A stretch of DNA of 5,789 nt from Calditrichota bacterium (lineage in GTDB: Bacteria > Zhuqueibacterota > Zhuqueibacteria > Zhuqueibacterales > Geothermadaptataceae): NCBI GenBank assembly GCA_008501545.1, contig QQUM01000279.1:1-5789 (forward strand), given 5' to 3'. The translations under genes were made by a program, and so were the position numbers. Positions within the stretch are counted from its first letter, which is position 1; each line of letters begins with the position of its first letter. Shown one piece after another: positions 1-5,789 of this stretch. Below the pieces are notes generated by a model, which was given only the letters and a program-made list of their open reading frames with translations, did no database searches and had not been told where the DNA came from.

Positions 1-879
1 TTTCGCATGCAAAGCCTGGCGCCTAAATTCTATCAGTAATTTCGCCGTAAAAATTGCTTTTTCCTGGCTCAAACCACCAAGCCCATGTTTTCGTCCACCA
101 TATATCGAATCCCCGAAAACCGGATGGCCAATCGATGCTGAATGAACGCGTATTTGGTGGGTGCGTCCCGTTTCCAGGATAAATTCACATAATGAAGCCA
201 GCGTAGAAAACGGCTCGATCACGGATAAATGGGTTACTGCCCATTTTCCTCCTTCCGCTGAAGCCATCATTTTCTTACGGTCACGTGAATTGCGTGAAAT
301 AAAACTCTCTATCTTCTGCTGATGTAACGCCGGGATACCCCAGATGACAGCCTGATATATTCTGCCGGCCCTCTTCTCCGAAAACTGTTGGGACAAGGCT
401 GCATGCACAACATCGTTTTTCGCCACCACCATCAATCCCGAGGTTTCTTTATCGAGTCGATGCACGATGCCGGGCCGCGTTTCTCCACTTAAACTTGAGA
501 GCGTATTGCAATGATATGCCAGTGCATTTACAAGTGTACCAGACCAGTTGCCAACAGCCGGATGGACAACAAGTCCAGCGGGTTTGTTAACCACAAGCAA
601 AGCATCATCTTCTTGGACGATATCCAAGGCGATTTTTTCCGGTTGAATATCGGGTTGCGGGCGTGCTTCAAGCTGTACAGTTATGATATCACCAGGATTG
701 ATTTTTTCGCTTGCTTTTACTGATTTACCGGCACATGTCACTTTCCCATTTTGAATGAGGATTTTAATATAGGACCGGCTTACACCCGGAAGGTGATCTG
801 CTAAAAATCGATCGATGCGCAGGGTAGGTTGTTCAGGCTGAACACGTATATTGACTTCTTGTGGTTGATTTTCAAGCAT
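1..879 (-). CDS. rluD: RluD/RluA-family 23S rRNA pseudouridine synthase, 3' end cut by the window edge
   Basis: This enzyme isomerises specific uridines in large-subunit rRNA to pseudouridine, acting in the cytoplasm on the maturing ribosome. My translation from the ATG at 879 gives 293 residues with no stop before base 1. RluD-like proteins are usually about 320-350 aa, so some 30-50 residues are probably missing. An N-terminal S4 RNA-binding domain covers about residues 19-70 (LRIDRFLADHLPGVSR, then NPGDIITV). The catalytic domain carries HRLDKETSG at 140-148, with catalytic Asp143, and GRTHQIRVH at 238-246, then GHPVFGDSIYGG. The conserved RQALHA lies at 287-292. ATG 879 is the only good start: the frame is open back to the lspA stop but holds no other ATG, GTG or TTG. 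No Shine-Dalgarno sequence precedes it, so coupling to lspA translation is possible. The family is certain. The exact target (RluD-type helix 69 sites, or RluA/RluC-type) is not; the S4 domain excludes RluA proper. Confidence 0.93.
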   Translation of the reverse strand, partial: MLENQPQEVNIRVQPEQPTLRIDRFLADHLPGVSRSYIKILIQNGKVTCAGKSVKASEKINPGDIITVQLEARPQPDIQPEKIALDIVQEDDALLVVNKPAGLVVHPAVGNWSGTLVNALAYHCNTLSSLSGETRPGIVHRLDKETSGLMVVAKNDVVHAALSQQFSEKRAGRIYQAVIWGIPALHQQKIESFISRNSRDRKKMMASAEGGKWAVTHLSVIEPFSTLASLCEFILETGRTHQIRVHSASIGHPVFGDSIYGGRKHGLGGLSQEKAIFTAKLLIEFRRQALHAK

Positions 880-881
880 TC

Positions 882-921
882 GCAGTAAATTTATGGGATG
901 AAACGAACGTTTCTGTACTGC
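882..921. repeat. Nested inverted repeats in the lspA-rluD gap
   Basis: A 14-nt palindrome, GAAACG-2 nt-CGTTTC, occupies 900-913. It lies inside a second inverted repeat, GCAGTA at 882-887 against TACTGC at 916-921. On the transcript this could fold as a short GAAAC/GUUUC hairpin with a GUUC loop, enclosed by a 6-bp outer stem. No U-run follows, so it is not a classical terminator. It sits just before the rluD start codon and could affect mRNA processing or initiation, or bind a dimeric protein. The symmetry is seen directly; any function is inference. Confidence 0.4.
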
Positions 922-933
922 ATTCGCGTGCGT

Positions 934-1464
934 TCATTTAGAGTGCCAGATATCATGTTCTTCGCTTTCACCAATCGTTTTCGCACGATATGGAATCCGC
1001 GAATTATCTTGCTGGGATACGTCTTTTTCGAACAAAACGAGGAAGATGAGAATCACCATGCCAACTGAAACACAAATATCAGCGACATTAAATACGGGAA
1101 AACGGTAAGCTCCCAAACCAAAATCTAAAAAGTCGACCACACGGCCATATAGAAATCGATCGATTAAGTTGCCAACTGCTCCACCAAGCACAAGAGCGAG
1201 TGAAAATCTGGAGAGGAAGCGTTCGTGGCGAATTCTGTACAGGAAGACAAGGATTGCAATACTTGCAATACTTGAAAACAGGGTGAAAAACCATGGTCCG
1301 GCGAATCGAATCCCAAATGCCATGCCTGGATTTTCAATGTAGGTAAAACGGAAGAAGTCCCCGAGAATCTTTATGCTGTCGTACAAAACAAAATTCGATT
1401 TCACAAGAATTTTTGTCAATTGATCCAGTACGACAGCAAAGAATGTTACGAATAGCACCCGCAA
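934..1464 (-). CDS. lspA: Lipoprotein signal peptidase (signal peptidase II)
   Basis: LspA is an inner-membrane aspartyl protease. It cleaves the signal peptide from diacylglyceryl-modified prolipoproteins, after Lgt and before Lnt or the outer-membrane sorting steps. The 176-residue product shows four hydrophobic segments at about 2-13, 57-76, 86-106 and 126-146. Family motifs are in order: DQLTK (14-18), ENPGMAFGI (44-52), GGAVGNLIDR (94-103), VVDF with the first catalytic Asp (D111), and FNVAD with the second (D129). The start is TTG at 1464. The frame has an upstream stop only five codons away (1480-1482), no ATG lies before the first membrane segment, and AGGA stands 8 nt upstream of the TTG. 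GTG at 1458 is a possible alternative. A charged tail of about 30 residues follows the last membrane segment, slightly longer than usual. The gene begins 15 nt after the DksA-like gene, so the two are almost certainly co-transcribed. Confidence 0.96.
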   Translation of the reverse strand: MRVLFVTFFAVVLDQLTKILVKSNFVLYDSIKILGDFFRFTYIENPGMAFGIRFAGPWFFTLFSSIASIAILVFLYRIRHERFLSRFSLALVLGGAVGNLIDRFLYGRVVDFLDFGLGAYRFPVFNVADICVSVGMVILIFLVLFEKDVSQQDNSRIPYRAKTIGESEEHDIWHSK

Positions 1465-1472
1465 GACGATGT

Positions 1473-1476
1473 TCCT
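1473..1476 (-). promoter_or_regulatory. Shine-Dalgarno AGGA supporting the TTG start of lspA
   Basis: Reading the minus strand, AGGA is followed by 8 nt and then TTG at 1464. This spacing favours TTG over the GTG two codons later, which would be 14 nt away. The site lies between the stop codon of the DksA-like gene and lspA, where terminating ribosomes could re-initiate. Confidence 0.6.
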
Positions 1477-1479
1477 GTT

Positions 1480-1854
1480 TTATAATTTTTCCTGTTTGGA
1501 TTTACAGCTGATGCAAAGCGTCGCATGCGGAACAGCCTTGAGTCTCTCCCGGTTGATTAGTTCACCACACCCACGGCATATGCCATAGGTTTTATCCGCT
1601 ATGCGTTCCAGGGCGCGATCCAGATAATCAAGCAGTTTGCCTTCACGTCCGGCAAAGAAATACTTTTTCTCGCGCTCCATATTATCCGTCCCCTGGTCAG
1701 CCATGTGGTAGGAATAAGGCGTGTGGTCTTCCACACTGTCCTGATTACCTAACCCAGGTTTGCGCAAATGGCCTAATTCCCGCAGGAGTTCTGTTTTCTT
1801 TTCATTAATTAAATCTTCAAAGTATTTTAAGTCTTCCTTGGACATAATAGCCAT
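1480..1854 (-). CDS. TraR/DksA-family C4 zinc-finger protein
   Basis: Proteins of this family insert a coiled coil into the secondary channel of RNA polymerase and modulate initiation, in DksA together with ppGpp. The 124-residue product has the right architecture. Charged helices at about 5-30 and 60-87 would form the hairpin, with a tip near YHMADQGTDNMERE (49-62). A C-terminal zinc finger follows, with GICRGCGELINRERL and then LCISC: ligands C93, C96, C114 and C117. It is shorter than E. coli DksA (151 aa). The tip reads DQGTD rather than the canonical DxxDxA, so full DksA activity should not be assumed. ATG 1854 is preferred over ATG 1845 (residue 4) because AAAGGAGG lies exactly 8 nt upstream of the first. 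It sits between ileS and lspA, a placement I associate with Bacteroidota and relatives. Family assignment is strong; precise role is inferred, so no symbol is given. Confidence 0.92.
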   Translation of the reverse strand: MAIMSKEDLKYFEDLINEKKTELLRELGHLRKPGLGNQDSVEDHTPYSYHMADQGTDNMEREKKYFFAGREGKLLDYLDRALERIADKTYGICRGCGELINRERLKAVPHATLCISCKSKQEKL

Positions 1855-1862
1855 AGGACCTG

Positions 1863-1870
1863 CCTCCTTT
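1863..1870 (-). promoter_or_regulatory. Strong Shine-Dalgarno of the DksA-like gene
   Basis: AAAGGAGG on the minus strand ends 8 nt before ATG 1854, a near-perfect anti-16S match at ideal spacing. It decides between the two candidate ATGs (1854 and 1845). It overlaps a 10-nt self-complementary CTTTTAAAAG just upstream. It also shows that this organism uses Shine-Dalgarno initiation at least here, unlike most Bacteroidia. Confidence 0.8.
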
Positions 1871-1921
1871 TAAAAGATCCAGACCTCGTCAGCAGAAAAA
1901 TCTACCGACACCATACCTTAT

Positions 1922-1962
1922 CTTCTGCATAACTTGCCCCAAATACTTTGTCCTTCTGCATA
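1922..1962. repeat. 10-nt direct repeat spaced 31 nt, in the ileS to dksA-like gap
   Basis: CTTCTGCATA (plus strand) occurs at 1922-1931 and again at 1953-1962. On the transcribed strand both copies read TATGCAGAAG, and each continues with a related string (ACAAAGTAT in one, ATAAGGTAT in the other), so the similarity runs past the exact 10 nt. The 31-nt period is close to three helical turns, as for tandem operator half-sites. It lies 68 nt or more upstream of the DksA-like start, in the largest gap of the window (126 nt). I see no convincing -35/-10 pair there; TTGGGG and TAAGGT 16 nt apart are weak candidates. The repeat is seen directly; an operator role is inference. Confidence 0.4.
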
Positions 1963-1980
1963 CGTGTAATATAAGAAAAA

Positions 1981-4900
1981 CTATATTCTTTTAATAGCTA
2001 AAGTAATTTCTTTGCCATCAATTTTCCATTCTTTTGCATTATCGAAACCATCAGCATTATCCATGATTTGCTCCGATAGTGTTTCAGCCTGGATATAATC
2101 TTTCATTGACACAAATGCGGATTCAAGTTCGGGATGTTCACTCTTATAACCGATTACAATTCGGTCTACGACTTCATATCCGGCATCTTTTCGCATGTTT
2201 TGTACACGATTGACGAACTCACGCGCATACCCTTCAGCAATTAATTCCGGAGTCAAAGTTGTATCCAGCGCAACTGGGTACATACCTTCGATTGTGGCGA
2301 CAAGACCAGCCGCGCCTTCGGCAACAATGCGCACATCATCTTTTTCGATATAGCCCTGGACACCATTGCTTTCTATCCGCAACTCACCCTGAACTTCCAG
2401 TTCAGCTATAGCATCCGTTGCTAAATCGCGTATAACCTGGGCAAATGCATTGACATTTTTGCCAAACTTTGGACCTAATTTTTTAAAATTCGGTTCAGCT
2501 TTTTTCGACAATAACTCACTGGCATCGTTGGCATAACTGATTTTCTTAATATTGAGCTCATCCTGAATCAGGCTTAGCATCTCGTCCAGTTGCTGCTGTT
2601 GTTCAGCGGTTTTCGTCACGACGATAAGCCGTGAAAGGGGTTGGCGCACCTTGACACCAGCCTCATTCCGTAATGAGCGACCAGACAAGACCACATCACG
2701 TACAAGCTCCATTCTGTTTTCCAGTTCCTCATCACGATATTGGTGCACTGCGGGTTGCGGGTAGGAATCCAAATGCACGCTTTCCTGGGCATTGCTTGAT
2801 GCGGCCGTAAGATTTCGGTATATTTCTTCGCTCAGAAATGGCGCCATCGGTGCAATCAATTTAGAGACCGTCAGCATCACCTCATAAAGTGTCTGATAGG
2901 CAGCCAGTTTATCCTCTCCGACTTCCGACTTCCAGAATCGCCTGCGGTTACGGCGAACATACCAATTGGAGACATCATCAACAAGAAAATCACTAATGGC
3001 ACGAACCAATTTTGTGATATCATATTTTTTAAGATAATCATCGACTTGTTTTACAAGCTTGTTCATGCGACTGAGAATCCAGCGGTCAATTTCCGCCCGC
3101 GATTCGACTGCGATAATCGTGTTCGCATCATAACTGAACTTATCGATATTTGCATACATCGCAAAAAAATTATACGTGTTGAGTGCAGTCCCAAAAAACT
3201 TTCGCACGACTTCTGCAACACCTTCTTCATCAAATCGTGTTGGCAGCCAGGGTGGACTCACAGCCATCAGGTACCAACGGGCTGCGTCGGCGCCAAATTT
3301 TTCAATCACTTTGAATGGATTTACCGAATTGCCCTTGCTTTTGGACATCTTCTGCCCGGTTTTATCCAGGATCATTTCCAGAGAAATACACGATTTGTAA
3401 GATGTTTGATCAAAAAGCAAGGTGGAGATTGCAAGAAGTGAATAAAACCATCCACGTGTCTGATCTACGCCTTCACTTATGAAATCAGCCGGAAAATTAT
3501 GCTCAAAAATTTCTTTATTCTCAAAAGGATAATGCCATTGCGCAACTGGCATACTTCCAGAGTCAAACCATACATCAATGACTTCCGGTTCACGAGTCAT
3601 AACACCTTTGCATTTTGAACACTGAAAGTGCAGCTTATCAACATAATGCTTATGCAGGTCTTCGACTTCCACGACACCAGCGCGTTCTTTCAGCTTTTCT
3701 ATGCTCCCGATACACTCCGTGTCGCCACAGGATTCACACTTCCAGATGGGCAAAGGTGTTCCCCAAAATCGTTCGCGGGAAAGCGACCAATCGATGTTGT
3801 TACGCAACCACTCGCCAAAGCGTTTTTCACCAACTTCTTTCGGGTGCCAGTCGATGGATGCATTCAGTTGCAGCATCCGCTCCTTAAGCTTAGATGTAGA
3901 AATGTACCATGATTTATAAGAGTAATAAATCAATGGTGTGCTGCATCGCCAGCAGTGTGGATAGGAGTGTGTGTGCTTCTCAGACTTCAACAAAGCACCG
4001 GACGTTTTCATATCCCTGATGATATTCGCATCAGCATCTTTAAAGAACTGTCCTGCATAGGATTTTATACGTTCATCAAAATTACCATCTTTCATAACCG
4101 GATTGAGATGGGGCAGGTTGTGCTTTTTTCCGACCTGATTATCATCTTCTCCAAAGGCAGGAGCGATATGTACAATTCCGGTCCCGTCGTCGGCGGTGAC
4201 GAAATCTGCAGTAACCGTATAGAATGCATCCTTTTCCGTCGGAAGGAAATCAAACAAGCGCTTGTACCGCTGCCCGGCCAATTGGGATCCAGTGTAGGTC
4301 TGCCGTATTTTATACTCACCCGTAAGACAGTCCAGCCGGCTTTTCGCCAGGATCAACTTTTCGCCCTCGTGTTCGACCATGACATATTCCAGACCTGGAT
4401 GCAATGCAAGTGCAACGTTGGAGATCAACGTCCAGGGGGTCGTCGTCCACACGAGAAAAGATGTTTTGGGATCATCGATTAAAGGCATACGGACATATAC
4501 GGATGGGTCATCGATGTCCTTGTAACCTTGTGCTACTTCATGCCCGGACAACGGCGTCTCACAACGCGGACAATAGGGAATAATTTTATGGCCTTCATAG
4601 ATGAGACCTTTTTCCCAAAGCCTTGACAAAATCCACCAAACAGATTCGATGTAATTGTTGTCATACGTGATGTATGGATCATCAAGATTGATCCAATAGC
4701 CCATACGCCGGGTTAATTCATCCCATTCATTTTTATACTTCCACACCGATTCCTGGCATTTTTGGTTAAACTTGTCGACGCCGTACGCTTCGATATCATC
4801 CTTTTTTGTGATACCGAGTTCCTTTTCCACTTCAATTTCGACGGGCAAACCATGGGTATCCCAACCGGCTTTGCGTTCAACACGATAGCCCTGCATCGTT

Positions 4901-5115
4901 TTTAACCGGCAAACAATATCTTTCACCGTTCGCGCCAGAACATGATGAATTCCAGGACGACCATTTGCAGTTGGTGGTCCTTCATAAAATACGAATGGAT
5001 TATCCGCGTCGCGGCTTTCAACACTTTTATTGAAAATCTGTTTATCTTCCCAGAACTTCAGAATTTCTTCTTCAATTGCAGGGATATTGAATCGGCTTCC
5101 TAATTCTTTATACAT
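1981..5115 (-). CDS. ileS: Isoleucyl-tRNA synthetase, type 2, with swapped GIHH signature
   Basis: This cytoplasmic class Ia enzyme charges tRNA-Ile with isoleucine and hydrolyses misformed Val-tRNA-Ile. The product is complete at 1044 residues. The Rossmann catalytic domain carries GPPTANGRPGIHH (46-58), where the usual HIGH tetrad reads GIHH (55-58). The CP1 editing domain (about 200-395) has WTTTPWT (223-229) and GTGIVHIAPAFGEDD (311-325). The second catalytic half holds DVWFDSGS (514-521), DQTRGWF (551-557) and KMSKS (589-593). CxxC pairs at C182/C185, C388/C391, C460/C463 and C499/C502 suggest bound zinc. WYVRRNRRRFW (718-728) lies in the helical anticodon-binding domain. The last 200 or so residues resemble the DUF5915 extension of type 2 IleRS. 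It is long for a bacterial type 1 enzyme (about 930 aa). ATG 5115 is the natural start. Only a GGAG 14 nt upstream precedes it, so initiation looks weak. Type 2 enzymes are generally poorly inhibited by mupirocin; resistance here is inferred. Confidence 0.98.
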   Translation of the reverse strand: MYKELGSRFNIPAIEEEILKFWEDKQIFNKSVESRDADNPFVFYEGPPTANGRPGIHHVLARTVKDIVCRLKTMQGYRVERKAGWDTHGLPVEIEVEKELGITKKDDIEAYGVDKFNQKCQESVWKYKNEWDELTRRMGYWINLDDPYITYDNNYIESVWWILSRLWEKGLIYEGHKIIPYCPRCETPLSGHEVAQGYKDIDDPSVYVRMPLIDDPKTSFLVWTTTPWTLISNVALALHPGLEYVMVEHEGEKLILAKSRLDCLTGEYKIRQTYTGSQLAGQRYKRLFDFLPTEKDAFYTVTADFVTADDGTGIVHIAPAFGEDDNQVGKKHNLPHLNPVMKDGNFDERIKSYAGQFFKDADANIIRDMKTSGALLKSEKHTHSYPHCWRCSTPLIYYSYKSWYISTSKLKERMLQLNASIDWHPKEVGEKRFGEWLRNNIDWSLSRERFWGTPLPIWKCESCGDTECIGSIEKLKERAGVVEVEDLHKHYVDKLHFQCSKCKGVMTREPEVIDVWFDSGSMPVAQWHYPFENKEIFEHNFPADFISEGVDQTRGWFYSLLAISTLLFDQTSYKSCISLEMILDKTGQKMSKSKGNSVNPFKVIEKFGADAARWYLMAVSPPWLPTRFDEEGVAEVVRKFFGTALNTYNFFAMYANIDKFSYDANTIIAVESRAEIDRWILSRMNKLVKQVDDYLKKYDITKLVRAISDFLVDDVSNWYVRRNRRRFWKSEVGEDKLAAYQTLYEVMLTVSKLIAPMAPFLSEEIYRNLTAASSNAQESVHLDSYPQPAVHQYRDEELENRMELVRDVVLSGRSLRNEAGVKVRQPLSRLIVVTKTAEQQQQLDEMLSLIQDELNIKKISYANDASELLSKKAEPNFKKLGPKFGKNVNAFAQVIRDLATDAIAELEVQGELRIESNGVQGYIEKDDVRIVAEGAAGLVATIEGMYPVALDTTLTPELIAEGYAREFVNRVQNMRKDAGYEVVDRIVIGYKSEHPELESAFVSMKDYIQAETLSEQIMDNADGFDNAKEWKIDGKEITLAIKRI

Positions 5116-5161
5116 TTTTCGAGTCTAAACTCCAGGGTGTAATTTCTTCTCTATTGCAAAA

Positions 5162-5188
5162 TTTGACCAAAATCGGGCATCGGCCAAA
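5162..5188 (-). terminator. Weak hairpin after the phosphorylase gene, possible terminator
   Basis: Starting 7 nt after the phosphorylase stop codon, the transcript can form a 7-bp stem: UUUGGCC (5188-5182) with GGUCAAA (5168-5162), including one G-U pair, around a 13-nt loop. Only UUUUGC follows, a short U-run. The region also holds CCAAAAT twice (5167-5173 and 5184-5190), which partly creates the stem. It could be a leaky terminator separating the two genes, or chance. The rest of the 80-nt gap shows no clear promoter, and no T-box-like leader can fit before ileS. Confidence 0.3.
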
Positions 5189-5195
5189 ATTAAAG

Positions 5196-5789
5196 TTATT
5201 CGATTTTACCTACAGTTTTTTGAATCAAAGTGGTTAAATTCGGTTCAGCTTCGCCGGCAATACGAATTATTTCAGCGATATTGGCCGGTTCTAATGCATC
5301 CGGAAAACAAGCGTCCGTGATGACTGAAAATCCGAGAACTTTCATCCCACTATGGACAGCTACAATGGCCTCGGGAATTGTCGACATGCCGACCACATCT
5401 GCACCGATAGTGCGCAGAAATCTGTATTCTGCCCTGGTTTCCAGATTTGGTCCGGAGACAGCGACATACACACCTTTTTGAATTTTTATTTTTTCTTCCA
5501 GTGCGATCTGTTCCACGAGCGCGATCAAATCGCGTGAATACGGTTCACTCATATCCGGAAAACGAGGCCCCAATGCATCCTCGTTCGGACCAATGAGTGG
5601 ATTATCGCCGAGCAAATTTATGTGATCTGCAATAACCATGATATCACCGGGTGTATAATTTGGATTCATGCCGCCGCATGCATTCGACACGATCAATGTT
5701 GAGCAGCCCAATTGCTTCATAACACGCACGGGAAATGTGATCTGCTGCATCGTGTAGCCTTCATAAAGATGGAATCGACCTTGCATGGC
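5196..5789 (-). CDS. Purine nucleoside phosphorylase, 5' end cut by the window edge
   Basis: This trimeric PNP/MTAP-family enzyme cleaves purine ribonucleosides with phosphate to give the free base and ribose 1-phosphate, in purine salvage. The frame is open to base 5789; the methionine at 5786 is internal, being the M of the family motif MQGRFHxYEGY. About 70-80 N-terminal residues are therefore missing, including the first phosphate-binding residues. The 196 residues from that Met show R4, H6 and Y8 (phosphate and ribose site), SNACGG (34-39), GPNLETRAE (112-120) with the purine-binding Glu116, and [11 protein letters not shown] (133-143). The block [10 protein letters not shown] (154-163) has Asp158 where human PNP has Asn243. 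The C-terminus ends at TAA 5196 with VGKIE. GMSTIPE and the conserved Glu support PNP rather than MTA phosphorylase, but the Asp leaves base preference open. It is not in phase with ileS and lies 80 nt upstream of it, so co-transcription is possible but not shown. Confidence 0.93.
   Translation of the reverse strand, partial: AMQGRFHLYEGYTMQQITFPVRVMKQLGCSTLIVSNACGGMNPNYTPGDIMVIADHINLLGDNPLIGPNEDALGPRFPDMSEPYSRDLIALVEQIALEEKIKIQKGVYVAVSGPNLETRAEYRFLRTIGADVVGMSTIPEAIVAVHSGMKVLGFSVITDACFPDALEPANIAEIIRIAGEAEPNLTTLIQKTVGKIE

Noticed and set aside
511..723. 70-codon plus-strand open frame
   Set aside because: Antisense to the S4 and early catalytic part of the RluD-family gene, whose domain match is clear.
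1968..1987. Hairpin across the ileS stop codon (AATATAG against CTTATATT, T-rich loop)
   Set aside because: The stem is A-T pairs plus one wobble, too weak for a terminator, and no U-run follows it; the T-run is in the loop.
3046..3919. Several overlapping plus-strand open frames (70-131 codons)
   Set aside because: All are antisense to the catalytic half and anticodon-binding domain of ileS, overlap one another in different frames and show no family features.
3955..4482. 175-codon plus-strand open frame opposite ileS
   Set aside because: It lies wholly antisense to the conserved editing domain of a full-length IleRS, has no recognisable motif and no context of its own; a shadow frame.
5230..5537. 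Plus-strand open frames opposite the phosphorylase gene
   Set aside because: Antisense to conserved PNP motifs; no independent support.
5196..5789. Reading the phosphorylase as 5'-methylthioadenosine phosphorylase
   Set aside because: The Asp at the N243 position fits MTAP, but GMSTIPE, the conserved Glu and the HxYEGY block fit PNP better; kept as an open question on specificity.
1..5789. A new defence, mobile or otherwise undescribed system
   Set aside because: All five genes belong to well-known core families, the coding density is normal, and no orphan gene, repeat array, inserted element or RNA gene is visible.

Overview
The window is a stretch of ordinary bacterial chromosome. All five recognisable genes lie on the minus strand. 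In transcription order, right to left, they are: a purine nucleoside phosphorylase cut by the right edge; a complete isoleucyl-tRNA synthetase (ileS); a small TraR/DksA-type C4 zinc-finger protein; signal peptidase II (lspA); and an RluD/RluA-family 23S rRNA pseudouridine synthase cut by the left edge. The largest gap is 126 nt. I see no tRNA, rRNA, CRISPR array, transposase, phage gene or sign of recent transfer.

Organism: the base composition looks moderate to AT-leaning. The IleRS is the long type 2 (eukaryote-like) form, with a swapped GIHH signature and a C-terminal extension of the kind called DUF5915. Together with the order ileS - TraR/DksA - lspA, this suggests the Bacteroidota/FCB superphylum. 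The zinc-finger gene has a near-perfect Shine-Dalgarno sequence and lspA a shorter one. Bacteroidia proper rarely use such sites, so a deeper FCB lineage (Ignavibacteria, Calditrichota, Marinimicrobia or KSB1-like) seems more likely. This placement is inference from memory of protein families, not from a search.

Layout: 5196-5789 purine salvage enzyme (3' part of the gene); 5116-5195 short gap with a weak hairpin; 1981-5115 ileS; 1855-1980 gap with a 10-nt direct repeat spaced 31 nt apart and the strong ribosome-binding site of the next gene; 1480-1854 DksA-like protein; 15-nt gap; 934-1464 lspA, starting at TTG; 54-nt gap with nested inverted repeats; 1-879 RluD-family enzyme. The tight spacing of the last three genes suggests one transcript. 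It would combine translation (IleRS, rRNA modification), control of RNA polymerase (DksA-like) and envelope lipoprotein maturation (LspA). The pairing of ileS with lspA is widespread in bacteria.

I found no undescribed system. The most notable points are the GXHH active-site swap in IleRS, which is linked in the literature to extreme mupirocin resistance; the Asp at the purine-selecting Asn position of the phosphorylase; and the departure of the DksA-like protein from the canonical coiled-coil tip motif.
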